In this document: positions 1 to 12,434 of the stretch, one piece after another
Position numbering within the stretch: the first letter of the stretch is position 1
Layout of the letters: each line of letters starts with the position of its first letter
Source of the DNA: Maylandia zebra
Lineage: Eukaryota > Chordata > Actinopteri > Cichliformes > Cichlidae
Assembly (NCBI RefSeq): GCF_041146795.1
Contig: NC_135180.1
Location: forward strand, 35,696,294 to 35,760,293
Direction of reading: 5' to 3'
DNA length: 64,000 bases
Notes under the pieces: generated by a model
Database searches by the model: none
The model's input: the letters and a program-made list of their open reading frames with translations, nothing else
What the model was told of the DNA's origin: nothing
Program-made: the position numbers and the translations under genes

Positions 1-54
1 ACAGAACGATACAGTGCAACAGAAATGTGCAAAAGACTGTGCAAAAACTAACTC

Positions 55-55
<1 letters not shown>

Positions 56-130
<75 letters not shown>
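56..130. repeat. (GT)n microsatellite
   Basis: An uninterrupted dinucleotide run of about 75 bases is seen directly. It is typical of fish intergenic DNA and length-polymorphic in such genomes. Confidence 0.97.
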
Positions 131-132
<2 letters not shown>

Positions 133-189
133 ATTCTGCAGATAAATGCTTGCTAGTGATGTGTATGAATCGATGTGTGTGTGTTTCAG

Positions 190-445
190 TCCAGTCACTG
201 AGTGTTCAGGAAGGGCCCTGCTGCTCCGGTACCTCACTGCCAGAAGGCAGCAGGTTGAGGAGTGTGTGTGGGGTGTGTGGGGTCCTCGCCAACGCCGGTG
301 GCTTTGTGGATGCAGCCGGTGCGATAAGTGTCTGTGATGGAGGCACGAGAGGCTCCAATGATCTTCTCAGCTGTTCGCACTACTTGTTTATCCTACTCCT
401 GGATGGACTCGTGGTGCTGCTCAACCAAACGGTATGGAGGTGCTA
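190..445. repeat. Degenerate teleost interspersed repeat
   Basis: The stretch (choice of a score-like phrase 'gctccggtacctcactgcc', then 'aaggcagcaggttgaggag' and 'gatcttctcagctgttcgca') resembles a dispersed repeat I know from many fish genomes, probably a LINE tail or its 3' flank. The short open frames here carry no recognisable domain. The class is not assigned; this rests on recall of the family and not on a search. Confidence 0.35.
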
Positions 446-790
446 AAAAAGAATCATTCCTCAGCTTGCAGAGCTGCGCGGCTGTTATTTCAAATGTTGC
501 TGAAAGTTGAGCACACTAAAGAGTAACAATGATCTGTTTCTGTATTTCCAAAGTTTCTGTAAATGAACGATTAACAGCTTAGGTGTTGGGGATGAAAATA
601 ACCTGAAAGTTTCTTTTGTCACATTTCTGAGTTTCTATTGAATCATTTCCTGTTTTATTTTGTATTATTAGTCACTTTAATCTCAGGTTTATTTCCTGTC
701 TTTCGTTGTATTTTTCCTTTAGTACTTAAAACTATTCAGGTTCACTTGTTTTTTTGTCACTCCTGTTTCCAATTAGACTCTCAGTATATA
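446..790. other. Intergenic, no gene seen
   Basis: AT-rich unique-looking sequence with no open frame of coding character, no tRNA-like fold and no clear repeat. The T-rich part at 650-770 may be old transposon material. Confidence 0.5.
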
Positions 791-1015
791 CACTCACCTG
801 CCACTATATTAGGGATGCCTGGGTAATACCACGTTGGGCCCTTTTTTGTCCCTTGATTCTTTCCTTAATTTGACAAAGTGCTGGAAACTTATTCATGAGC
901 TGCACAATGATGCAAACCTCCTGTTAAAACATGCCAGCAGTGCCCTACTGGACTGAGATCACTCAGTGCAGACTGTGGTGACTGTGGAGGCTGTTTGACC
1001 AGTATAATGACCAAC
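791..1015 (-). mobile_element. Tc1-like DNA transposon relic, end fragment
   Basis: The block begins with the terminal phrase 'actcacctgccac', continues with 'tattaggga' and later carries 'gtgctggaaac' and 'gactgtggaggctgt'. These match, in order, the end of a widespread fish Tc1-like element as I remember it, read antisense to its transposase. The copy is truncated after about 220 bases and has no usable reading frame. A longer relic of the same family lies at 20985-21700. Confidence 0.5.
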
Positions 1016-3080
1016 AAACCAGTTTGATCTTTGAATATGAAAATAAGCTTGAATGACAACCAATGAGAAGTTAAAGAAAACAGAAATACGGTGAAGCACA
1101 AGGTGCAGCTAATGAGGGCGGGTCCATCAATCACAAAGGAGGGAAAACACAGGACAACTTAACTAACCAAAATAAACAGGAAGTGAGTAACACAGACACA
1201 AAGCACCCAAACATGAAAAAAAACCCCTCAAATTCTAAACAGGACCTGACATCACGGCATAAAAAGGGACCAGACGGATTATTTTTGACGGTCCAAAAAC
1301 CAAAAGGCGGAACATCTACTTAAGTTGAGCCTCGTCTTCTCTGAAACAGTGAGCATGTGGGTGGGTGGGAGGTTTGGGGAGCTGCTCACTCATGCAGTGA
1401 ACACAGCAGAGACAGAAGATGGTGGGGGAGGACGACAACGTGCATGAAAAATCACCGTGCAAGAGTTAAAGAGCGTGGCTAAGCCGTGATTCAACTTAAA
1501 TTTCTCTGCTCGGAGAGAAAGCTGGAAGCAAAAGACTTTTTCTTACGTTTTCCTCGCATGTTGTGCAGCATTGTTCTCTGAATACTTGCTGCTGCCTCAC
1601 CCAGGGAACACAGAGAGACACAGATGTCATCTGAAGCAGCAGGAACTCTGTCTGCAGATGTTTTTCTGTATAAAAAGAATACAAGAAGTGGTTGGGCGTA
1701 GCAATGAAAGCGCAAAATTGAAGCATCACAAACTGGTTTATCTTTATGCATTAAAAAACCAAACCAAAACATCCAATAACGCTCAACAATTAAATGTTTG
1801 TGCACAGCTCACTCTCATACTGATGCTAAAAAGCTAGTTTATAGCTTCATCTCAAGAAGGTTTGAATCTTGCAAAGTCTCATTGCATGACTGAGTCAAAA
1901 ATGTTCCTAATGATCGGACACAAGTTTAATAATGAACGTCAGCAGCTCATCCGGCTCATGCTTCATCACAGCTCACAGGTTAGCGTAACGTGGGAAGTGC
2001 AGAAAGAAAGTGACACTGGGTTGCTTTGTGCAAAGAGTTAAACAGATAAAGGATGCGGTGGCCTTGAGCAGGTTAGTGTGCATCTTACACGAGAACCTGG
2101 CCGCCGCTGTGGGAGGAGCGGCGATTCAAAAGCAAACTTTGAACCTTGCTGTTCTTCTCGCTCTATGGTTAATTAGCATGTCTGTCTCTCTGTGGGCTTT
2201 TACAAGTTTCAACTTTTTAAAAAATTCCATTTCTGCATTTATTTTTTATAAACCATAGACTATATAAATATATATCTGAGGGTCTGTGGTGTCCACATTG
2301 TAAAGCGTCGACATTAGTGTCTGAGCTGCTGTTTGCTGGGTTTTTTAGACCCACCAGTGAATATATTTATATGAGAGAGTGGAGCTCCAACCTATCAACT
2401 AATGATAGCAAGCTTTGTTAGATGCACATATCAGCTGATTTGTCCTAATAGCTCCATACATCAAATTTCTATAATATCACTGTTGGAAGGAATCAACTAA
2501 AAGTGGGTGGACAGAACTTTAAAATAATGTATTTATGGAGCTCAAGTGTCCCTTTGGACCATAAAAATTGAATGCAGATCGGAAACCTTCTAAAAATGGG
2601 AAGATTGAAACTCGGTGAACCACGGGCCAAAAATACTCTTACACCAGCGTGTTTATTTCTGCTGTCTGGGTGGAATCTGCGTCTGTGAGTCTGCGGCGTC
2701 CGGCTCACTTTGGAGACATCCTCTGGTGGCTGTTAGAGGAACTGCAGTTTTTGGCACTTCTGTGTCGGCTTCATTTGTGAGGTTGAGGCTGACACAGATA
2801 TGCACTCGTGTTTTTGTCTTTGCAGTCTCACTCTGGCTTATATTTATATTTTATCTATCCCATCTTTCAGCTTTAGACAGGCCATCTTTGCAGCGGTTAC
2901 CACGATCGCCTCACAGCAAGAACATTTCTGACTTTTAACACGTTGGTTGTCTGAGGTCTGTTTCCTCCTGTGCCCTCTGGTTTCCTCCCACAGTCCAAAA
3001 ACGTTGATGTGTGATTAACTGGCTGTTCTGTTGTATTCATGTTTACATGTGCTACAGAAATCCCACTCCGTACTGTATTC
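1016..3080. other. Intergenic, repeat-rich, no gene seen
   Basis: No exon with a conserved protein could be found on either strand. The parts at about 1100-1330 and 2690-2760 look like dispersed fish repeats; the latter ('gaggaactgcag' context) recurs at about 14555-14575. Longest open frames (around 100 codons at 1491-1805 and 2615-2938) have no domain and unremarkable composition. Confidence 0.5.
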
Positions 3081-4051
3081 TAGGGCTGCCACGATTAGTC
3101 GACTAGTCACGATTACGTCGACTATCAAAATCGTCGACGACTGATTTAATAGTCGACGCGTCGTTTGAAGCTTTGTAAGATCACAAAAGACGCAGGAATA
3201 AGTAGCAGGATTTAAGAGTGTAATAACGGACTGAAACAGAAGATGGCAGCACTGCATGTACAAGGATGCCAGCTGCCGTTAAACCCCGAAGAAGAAGAAG
3301 TAGCTCCGTCCCAGCACAGCCCAGCTCTGTTGTCAACAATGGCGGCAGCTAGTTAGTTTTTATATTACTCTTATTATTCTTTCCGGGTCACAAAATAAAC
3401 GTTTAACATATTTTCAGGCGAGAATGTAGCTGTGTAAACCTCAAATATCTGCTCAGTTTATCAAGACACCGCATATTTTCAAAAGCGCTCCGACGTTTTC
3501 GGAGACGTCTGTTACCCACTAGCTCGATAGCTAGGCGGAGGCTAGGCTAACTAGAGCCGTGAGAACACCGGACTCCCGGCAAATCGTTTTCAAACCCACC
3601 GCCGTCACTTAGCTTAAAATGTTATTGTTTGGCTTTTTTTTAGTATTTTATTTGTTCCTGAGTAAATCGGTTTGGCTGAGATTAAAGTTATAGTTTTTAC
3701 ACAGCTGAATAAACATCAAGCAGACAGCTGATTATCAGAAGTGTGAGATGCTGGAGAATATACTCCAGTGTCCTGTTATATTTTAGATAGCAAGGAGTTT
3801 ATTAAACTTCACCGAAACAATCTGCAAACTTCATTAAACTTTAATAAACTATCATCTTGTCTTTATTTTTAATTAGCACTTAACTTAAACACTTAAAGCT
3901 GTAAGCTAATGATAGTTATATAAGAGCAGATGCTGCTGGTGCAATAAGCTGTACGCTGTATGTCCAATGGATGATGATGTGATTAGTCGACTAATCGCAA
4001 AAATAATCGGTGACTAGTCGACTATCAAAATAATCGTTTGTGGCAGCCCTA
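3081..4051. mobile_element. hAT-type non-autonomous DNA transposon (MITE)
   Basis: Both ends are visible. The left end starts TAGGGCTGCCACGATTAGTC and the right end closes with GGCAGCCCTA, forming terminal inverted repeats. Sub-terminal blocks rich in 'tagtcgacta' are also inverted between the ends. The element is flanked by a perfect 8-base duplication, ctgtattc, at 3073-3080 and 4052-4059, the size produced by hAT transposases. No transposase frame lies inside the 971 bases, so it moved with help from another copy. The intact duplication suggests the insertion is not very old. Confidence 0.88.
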
Positions 4052-4684
4052 CTGTATTCACATGCATTTTAGCCACTTTTCCCCAGCTGCGATTCACCCA
4101 CCTGGAGCTTTGCCTCCTCCAGCAGGTTCTGGCTTCTGACCTCCATGCTGAGATATACAGAGGACAAATCGACTGTTTTTCATTGTGGTCAAATGTCAGG
4201 CAGCGTAAAGTGCACAGGGGACATTTGAGTTTTTAACAGCTTAGGGTGACAGAGGTGGCGTGAAAGGCATATGCCAGAGATCCAATGATTAGATAAAGAA
4301 GGCTGACAGCACAACACACCACTGAATGTCTGAACTTCTTTAACAACACAACAAATAACTATTATGGTACATGGGCTGGTTCTTTATACGCTTTATACAG
4401 CATGCCTGCTACATTTCTATGGTCCCTGCTAACATGGGTGAACTGCATGTACCAAATAACAAACACCTGTAGCTCATCTGCTAACATAGACAGCCATTTG
4501 CAAATGACATCATCGGATACATCATCAGCGCTCCAGATAAAGGTGGCGTGGCTACGTTTCAGCTGGCTGCAGGAGGGAGTGTCGTCATATCATCACCCTG
4601 ACATGTCAAAAAATACTGATTTTAGCAATCAGCAAATCATGTAAGGACGCTAAACAAAGGTATGCAACATTTTCTCGACCCGAA

Positions 4685-4798
4685 CAACTTGTCTGCAAAC
4701 ACTTGCACGTTAAAAAGGTTTTATTGTGAAGGCAAACACTCACTTTTCAGTTTCACTACTGCTCACGGAGAAGTTGGCGAGTGTTTGCAGACAAGTTG
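4685..4798. repeat. Foldback: 22-base inverted repeat
   Basis: The 22-mer at 4685-4706 (caacttgtctgcaaacactt plus two bases) returns as its reverse complement with one mismatch at 4777-4798, about 70 bases apart. A shorter nested pair (gcaaacactc, then gagtgtttgc) lies inside. It could be a small MITE or part of a larger foldback element; no target duplication was found. Confidence 0.7.
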
Positions 4799-5472
4799 GC
4801 GTCCTGCATGCAAACTACTCAGAACCGCAACAGTGTGCAACCAAAGCTAACACAAGGAGGTTTCTATCTACCTGCCAACCAGGGAATACACATTTACCCA
4901 ATCGTAGGTCTTTCAGCGACCACTCAGACTGGAGGGTCGTCTCCAGACCTGTGTGACTAAGGTCTTAATTTTTGACCCTACAACTTCACACACCCAAAGT
5001 GACGTGTCATGATGAGTCACATGACAGCAAAACCTCAATAGATAACATTTATTTTTAACAGTAAAAAACAACACCGAGCAGCAAATAACAGCATAGCTAC
5101 GAAACAGGAAATCTGCAGCTTTGTCACATCCACCTCAACTTTGAGGTGACTGCCTCAGAGCTCTTTGTTTTTAAACTTATATACATGTTTCACTTCCAAA
5201 GAGCACTTTGAACAATAAGAATCTGAATCCAGTGAGCACTCCTACAGAAATACTAACTTTAAATACTGAATGTGGCCAGGCACTGCATTTAAAAGATAAC
5301 AAACACACGCGACCCTGATTTAAATCCACCAGACAGGCCACCTGGAGTCCAATATCTGAGAACAATATCTGCAAAGTTAAAAGTGACACTCGTCTAGATG
5401 ATGAAGCTGTAAATCCTTACCATTTAGTTATATGTTACTAACAGTTAGTTAATCCAATTCTTCCTACTGTAT
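4799..5472. other. Intergenic, no gene seen
   Basis: No conserved exon, RNA gene or clear transposon end is visible. The stretch is AT-rich single-copy-looking sequence. Confidence 0.45.
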
Positions 5473-5485
5473 ATTACTGTATACT

Positions 5486-5836
5486 GTCTGTGAAGGTTCT
5501 CAGTCATCCAGGTCATCGTAGTCTAAGGAGCTTGGAAAGAAAAGCGTCTGGACTTCTTTGAGTTGCTTGAAGACGTTTCACCTCTCATCCGAGAAGCTTC
5601 TTCAGTTCTAAGGGTCAAATGGTGGAGAGTCCTAATCATAATCCTCTACCTAATCATATTTAGGTAGAGGATCAGGGGTCCTTTGTCCCTCTTTGGGGGG
5701 GAAAACTCCCACTGGGTTTAAATCTGGGACTCTCCACCATTTGGCCCTTAGAATTGAAGAAGCTTCTCGGATGAGAGGTGAAACATCTTCAAGCAACTCA
5801 AAGAAGTCCAGACGCTTTTCTTTCCAAGCTCCTTAG
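5486..5836. mobile_element. Penelope-like element remnant, 351-bp palindrome
   Basis: Two long arms (about 5521-5633 and 5727-5838) are near-perfect reverse complements, with a second small palindrome (ctctacctaa / ttaggtagag) in the centre. The arm sequence recurs at 62903-62960 next to a Penelope-like reverse transcriptase and GIY-YIG frame, which ties it to that class. A perfect 13-base direct repeat, attactgtatact, flanks it at 5473-5485 and 5837-5849 and looks like the target-site duplication. It codes for nothing. Confidence 0.75.
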
Positions 5837-5849
5837 ATTACTGTATACT

Positions 5850-7010
5850 AGTATTCTTATTGTATATATTGTTCCTCTGTCTCTCTTGCTGCGTTGAGCA
5901 TGTGTATGACAAAGTAATTTCCCTCGGGATAAAGTTCTTCTTATCTTATCTGTGACGTCTCTGAACATTTACAGAGCTCTACCGGCCTCTAGCGGAGAAA
6001 CGAGGAAACTGCACGCTACTCCATATCAGTCATATCATCTTCATATACACATGTTAAATGACCTGGTTCTTCATAATAAGCGTAAATGTCGCCACAATTT
6101 CCTTTCAACATATGATTAGGGGAGAGCGCGAACGCAGTCCCCCACTACCAGAAATTATACAGTCGAGATTCCCACATTTGGGGAATTCGCAGGCTTTCAG
6201 CAAAGCCAGAGTGCAATGGCTGAGCCTCGACCTGAGAGAACCACCTTCTTGATCATGGTATCTCTCCTACCAGGTAAGTATGAGTTCTCCAGCTCACGCA
6301 TAGGGAAGTGTTTCACACACAAACCGTGCACACTCACGGTGCTCACAATCTCACAATCAACACAAACACAGTCTGTAGGAAGCTGGGACTACACACTATT
6401 TATATATACACATGAAGCAGTTTCCAACAGAGCCCCATAAGGTTATTTAGCTTTACAAATACCGGGAGAATTTCCCATCATGCATTGCTGCATCTGCGCA
6501 ACAAGAGCTAGCTGAAAGATAACTTTTTTCATCCATTTAACCTCCTTAAATCCACCAACAGACCACCAGGAAGTTCAGCTAACTCAAAGGTCAAGCACGC
6601 TGCTAAACGAGTTTGTCTGATACTCGGGGAAAAGAGGATAAATGCAAAAGTTTTCGAGTTGAAGCACAGTGACTTCCGGTCTTTTCGTTAACTGCTGCTA
6701 GGCAACCAACAGTTTCCCGCTACGGTCTCGGAGTATGAACAGCGCTGCTCACGAAAACACGTCTGTGAACATGTCCGAGTGCAACAAACAACCAGAAAAC
6801 AATCCAAATAAAAACACTCTAAAAATTTACTCATTAACAACGACTGAATTCACTCAGAGCGAATTTTTGCTTTGGCGGGAGTTTATTACCTGCTAAAGAC
6901 AGCAAAATCACGCGGGTCCGGCGCACATGCACGTGTTAGTACACGTGCTATAGAGTATAAATATACTATAAATTATAGTTTAGTTTAATAAACCAGAATA
7001 TTTTTATATA
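5850..7010. other. Intergenic, no gene seen
   Basis: The segment at about 5905-5950 ends with 'aatttccctcgggataaag', like the 3' tail of fish non-LTR elements. The rest, including a more GC-rich part at 6600-6940, shows no conserved exon. Confidence 0.4.
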
Positions 7011-7278
7011 AGAGTTGGCAGGTCGTCTTGTAATCGGAAGGTTGCCAGTTCGAGCTCCGGCTCAGACAGTCTCGGTCGTTGTGTCCTTGGGCAAGACACT
7101 TCACCCTACTGGTGGTGGTCAGAGTCCGGCAGCCTCGCCTCTGTCAGAGCGCCCCAGGGCGGCTGTGGCTACAATGTAGCTTGCCACCAACAGTGTGTGA
7201 ATGTGTGGATGACTGGATGTGTAAAGCGCTTTGGGGTCCTTAGGGACTAGTAAAGCGCTACACAAATACACACCATTT
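7011..7278 (+). mobile_element. tRNA-derived SINE
   Basis: The head carries a tRNA-like B box (ccagttcgagctccggct) about 35 bases after an A-box-like start. It is followed by the phrase ccttgggcaagacacttcac and a tail ending in 'aaagcgctacacaaa'. A second copy of the same family, on the opposite strand, lies in rsf1 intron 5 at 32542-32863 and keeps a better B box. Such SINEs are transcribed by RNA polymerase III and copied by a partner LINE. Confidence 0.75.
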
Positions 7279-8139
7279 GAAAATTACAATCACCCCCCTC
7301 ATCTAATGACCACAAGAGGAAAATGCAAATGAACCAAAATTACTCATTAATCTGGACACAAGAACTTTTTGTAGTTTTTAAAAAGTTATTATTTTATCAA
7401 TATACATATTTTTCCTCAATTCCTCAACACATAAACTCCAAACGCATTAAAAAATATATACATAATGGTCATTCTAATGTAACCAAATATCAGCGCCCCC
7501 TGTTGAATAATTTATGTCACTGCGCATTTTCCCGTCACGCTCGGAAGAAAAACATGTGAGTTGTGTAAATGAGCTTCTAAACCACTTACCTTAAAATGTA
7601 AAAGTCAAAGCAGGTCAGCTTTATAGGCAGGTAATAAACGTGGCAAACAGCACAGATAAGATAAGATACACAAGGGACGGAAGGGGTGGGGCACTTCAAG
7701 GTTAAAACGTGCTACATATTCCCAAAGAAAACCTCTGCAAAACTCCGGAGGAAAAGTGCCATTCTTCGAAGCGCCACACGCGGTCACCAGTAAGCCAATC
7801 AGAGAGCGCAGTACCATTTGAGTAACAGCAACTCAATTAATGAAAAAAATGGTTTGAATTCGTTGAATAAAAGTTTGCAATTTTATTTGAATCAAAACTA
7901 TTATTTTAGAATTTTTCCTGTTATAAATATAATTTCATAGTGTGAACATTTTTTTTTTAAAAGAAATGTAAAATGAACATTTCAGCAGATCAATCTGAAA
8001 TTAAGCTCAGATGTGAATATGTACTTTTTTCTGCATCATTTAGGCTGGAAATTATTTATGTACAAAAATCTATAAAATGGTTAAAGTAAAGTAAGCTCTG
8101 TCACCTTTTCTTTTAATGTGGTGTGCTGGACAACCAGCA
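7279..8139. other. Intergenic, no gene seen
   Basis: AT-rich sequence without a conserved exon, RNA gene or recognisable transposon. Confidence 0.45.
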
Positions 8140-9110
8140 AGCCCTGGTCACAAGACCTCAGGGACCTGCTGGGAATTTAAGGATGAAGAAGATCACTGAT
8201 GTAAATTGGAGGTAGTCCGTGCTGAGCCCTGAAGGTCAGAATTATAATCTCAAAATGGACCCTGAATTTAATGGGGAGCCAATGCAGCTGGATCAGCAGG
8301 GGAGTGACATGGGTGTACCTGGAAGCCTTGGTCAAAAGCCTTGCAGCAGCATTTTAAACACCCTGCAGACGTTCCAAGTAAGCATTACTTAGACAGATAC
8401 ACAACGAGTTACAATGGTCTAAACAACACGAAACATGAAAAAGCATGTATAATCATTTCAAGTTCAGAACGTGACGCAATAGGACTCAGCTTAGCAATAT
8501 TTCTTAAGTGGTAGAAACAGGAGCGGACCAGAGATTTAACATGAATATCCAAGGACAGAGCTGAGTCAAATGTAACACCAAGATTCCTAATAGAAGATTT
8601 AACAAAAGAAGCGAGGGGGCCTAAATCTTTTACTACCAAAGGTACAAATTTATCAGGAGCAAAGACAAGGACTTCTGTTTTCTCAGCATTAAGTCGAAGA
8701 TAATTATCAGCCATCCAACCTTTGATATAATCTAAGCATCTCTGCAAGTTTTGAAGTTTAGAAACATCATGTGGCCTAAAGGAGATATATAGCTGAATAT
8801 CATCTGCATAACAATGATACGAAATGTCCTTAAAAGTGCTGAGAATCTCCTAAAGAGGGAGTAAATACAACAAAAAAATAGTAAGGGTCCCAAGACAGAA
8901 CCTTGTGGCACACCATAGGCAAGAGAAGCGAGAGAGGACCTGAACTTGGAGGTAGCCACAGAGAAGGATCGTCACACAGATAGGATTTAAACCACTCCAA
9001 AGCAGTTCCTGATATACCCACCCAGTGTTTTAGTCTATCTAACAGAATATGATGGTCGACAGTATCAAAGGCAGGTCCAACCACAGTAAAACAGTGCACT
9101 CGCCAGCATC
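8140..9110 (-). mobile_element. L2-like (jockey-superfamily) LINE relic
   Basis: Three overlapping minus-strand frames (9099-8830, 8959-8732, 8747-8409) give consecutive parts of a non-LTR reverse transcriptase: FDTVDHHILLDRLKHW, then YGVPQGSVLGPLLF, a decayed YADD-region, then SWMA-type 'KGWMADNYLRLNAEKTEVLV'. Frameshifts break the protein, and the catalytic aspartate motif is not in one open frame. The part at 8140-8400 looks like the 3' portion of the same copy. The element is 5'-truncated and dead. Assignment to L2 rather than Rex1 is from memory of motif wording. Confidence 0.82.
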
Positions 9111-12100
9111 ATAATTCATCAATATATCACTGGACATCCATTTTTAGTAAAAGTTTGAATCTGTTCTGGTGAGTAAGCTGGAGGTTAATGGAGCAGAGGT
9201 GCTCATATCAAAAGCACGACGCACATTCATGGGAATCATGTTTATCTCATGTTGTTGAAACATGAAGGTTGGGTGTCTCACGGTGATTTAATAGACATGT
9301 TGGATTACTGGAATTCCCACAGATCCTGTCCCACAGTCAGAGGTCCTCACGCTGCAGTCCTATGAAATAATCTGAAAAATCAGCCTGACATTGTGGTGGT
9401 CCTGAGTCTGGTGATTCAGTGTTTTGTGTTTCTTTATTATGTTCTTGTTTATTCTGATTGTTTATTCCATTAAGATTTGCCATTTGGTAGGTTTCTGTTC
9501 TGTGCCTCCCCTGGTCCCACTTTTCTGTGTTCCCTCTGTCTGTCCACGATGTTACATCTGCTAATTAGTCTGCGGCTGTTAAGTTCTGTGTCTCGTCTGT
9601 TTACTTCCTGTTTTACTTTGTAGGTCTGTGCTCTCCCTGTCTCGTCAGTGTAATCAGCGTCAGCCGTGTCTCCCAGCTGTTTCCGCTTAGCTCTGTAAAC
9701 CTCTTGTATTTAGTGTCTGCATCGTACCTTCATACCACCCCCGTTTGTTCTGTTTGCTAGTTTTTTTGTATTCCCAGTTCAGTTTGTGCACAGAAATAAA
9801 GCTGTTTAAGTTCAACTTTTTGTCTCTGCGTTTGTGAGTCCTGCATTTTGGATCCTCTCTCCCTGCACACAGCCATGACAGACATATGTTAAAGACTTTG
9901 TAGTATTATATTAACCAACGGAGCACTTTGCTCTCAGATTGCAGGCCTTACTCATGGTTTCAGGAGGCAGAACCTTCAGCTTTCTGTGGAACCACTTCCC
10001 AGTTCGGATCAGGTGACCCTGAAACCTCCCATAGTTATGCTGCAACAGGTCTAAGATGCTGACGGCTTCTATGATGCTCTCCCCTGTACTTTGTCTTTTC
10101 TCCTGCTCTGAGCTCCTTTTTGTCTTCTTTCCCCTCAGTTTTCTTTTTTGTCAGGAGTCTTTGTATAATTACAAATTATTTGTTTATGCGTGCTTTCTCT
10201 CAGTAAATATTCCCTTTTTCTGCGCAGCTTTTTAACAATCTTGCCTGCAGCTCAGATTGAAGAAGAAGAAGAAGAAGAAAAAAAAAACAACTGGTCTGGC
10301 CCCTGAGGTCAGATTGGGCCACCAAACAGCACGAGTTTAAGGATGTAAATAGCACCATGTGTTTGAGCATTGTATAGATCTGCTCAAGCCCCCGACCCAC
10401 CCACACAACACACACACAGTTTATGGTGAGGTCAGTTTTAACCACTGCAGTCGTGTTTACGAATGAACAAACTTTCACTTCAAATCCAGAAACACAGGAA
10501 ACGTTAACAACATCAAGTCTCTCTTTACACATTGCACAAATCTGAATCCCAATAATACTCAGCCATGACATTCAAAACACAAACAAGTTCAGAAAACAGT
10601 CACTGGTGTGGAGTGAAGAGAACAAGTTTCATCAATGCATGCAAAAAAGTTCCACAGGCACTTTAAAAACACAAAAACCGACGATCACACAGAGTCCAGT
10701 GAGAGGATTTTATCCCTGAGATCCCCCAGCAGACACGACGAGTTGATTTCCAGATCAAGACTTTTGAACATCTGAGAGATTTACACGAGTTCTCTCACAG
10801 CGATAAAACCTAAAACCTGACTTTGGATTATTTACGTCTATGTTAAACAAAGAAAACCTCGTAACCTAAAAAATATGTACACAAAACCAAGCTTCATGCA
10901 GTTGTACCTCTTTTTCTTGTAGCTTGACATGCAAAGGACAGTTTAATCACATCCACACATGAGAAAAACGTTCAGTTCTTAAGCAGGAAATCAGTCTGGG
11001 GAGCCAAACCCTGAACAAATACTGGGACTGCATGTTCATGAGTTAGCTACCTTTTAATGATTCCAGTTTCATTTTCATTTTCCTTTAAAGCGCTAACGTT
11101 GACTTGAAATGTGATTGACAATCGCATGAAAAACTCGTTCTCCCACTAAGGCAGCTCGCAGGAACAATCAGTCTGACAATATTGACTTTAAAAGCAGTTT
11201 TAGTGGCAGGAGGAGGAGCGGCTCTCCTCTGAGCGCCTCGTCTGGTCTCTAAAGGAAGAGAAAGCTCATCACTTCGGTCACGATGAGGGTGGAAAAGATT
11301 CCACGCTCAGGTCTCCACAGACGCTCCCTTCTTCTCTCACTCGTGAACGAGACCCTGACTGGAAGGTAAACTTTTGTCTGATAATCATGGAACCATACGG
11401 AGCTCCTGAAATGACTGTTTTTGAAACACGACGTGATCAGTTAGGACCAGAACTGACTGTGTCACGACTTGAGACTGACAAGTCAACAGGATAAACGATC
11501 ATAATTTACAAAAAGAATTTCACGTTTTATTAAATATAGCCTGAACCTTGCAGCTGAGCTCACAAGGCCATCGGGAGAGTGTTTACCGAGGTCACTGAAG
11601 GCTGTTTTCACACAGACAACTAGAAGTGTTTTTGTGGCCCAAAGCGCAGGTTTATCAGACTCTGACACTATGTCCATGAAGATGTTCCATGCATTAAGTC
11701 TGTTAAACACCCTGAGACACAGCAAAGGCCAAAAAAAGAGAACACACACACACATATATTTTTTTAAGTCTGAATCTGTCATTGAGGTTGTTCAGGCTTA
11801 TTTTTTGGCTTATTGATGAAGTCCTGGGAGATTTTTCAGCAGATAGAGCGAGAACCGTGAATGTACAACAGAAAGAAAACAACCTTGCATTGCTCTGATT
11901 CCCTGCTTTGTTTATGCATAAAAATCCTAACGAACGACCCTGCAGGAAGCTAGATTCTCACAGGGAGCAGATAAGGGCGACCGAGGCAGCAGAGGTGGAA
12001 CCGGGTCACAGTGTTTTTATAAACAGATGTTTTTATAAAGTTCTGCATTCGGGAAGTGGCTGTGTAAATGAGCAATGCATACATTACATAATACACGAAG

Positions 12101-12434
12101 GCTGGACCAAAACACGTCAGCGGGAACATAAAAGCATCGTCAGGAGGAAAGATGTTCCCAGTGCGACCTTTCAGGAGCTCCATATTCAGTGATTGTGTGT
12201 CAGAAAATGTAAAAATCCAAGTTAAGCTTTCATGATTGTAGTGTTTGAAATTGTCCTTAAAAAAAAAATTCAGAGGAAGTCGAAATCAGTACCATCGGGA
12301 GTTTTAGCCAATCATCCTCCAGCGTCCTGCCATTTTTCCACGATCTACCGGACAGACAAAAAACACACTCTCCATCCTCTCTCCTCTGAAGAAAACGATT
12401 TAAAGTCTGAGTTTGTTAATCCCACGCTGAATCA
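9111..12434. other. Intergenic or panx1 3' flank, no coding exon seen
   Basis: No conserved protein appears on either strand. The block at about 9410-9890 (ending 'acacagccatgacag') resembles a dispersed fish repeat. A minus-strand AATAAA is present at 11526-11531 and could end the panx1 transcript, which would then have a 3' UTR of about 0.9 kb; this is a guess from the motif alone. Confidence 0.4.

Noticed and set aside
7016-7090. A functional tRNA gene
   Set aside because: Only the B box and general outline fit; the rest is the SINE body and no cloverleaf closes.
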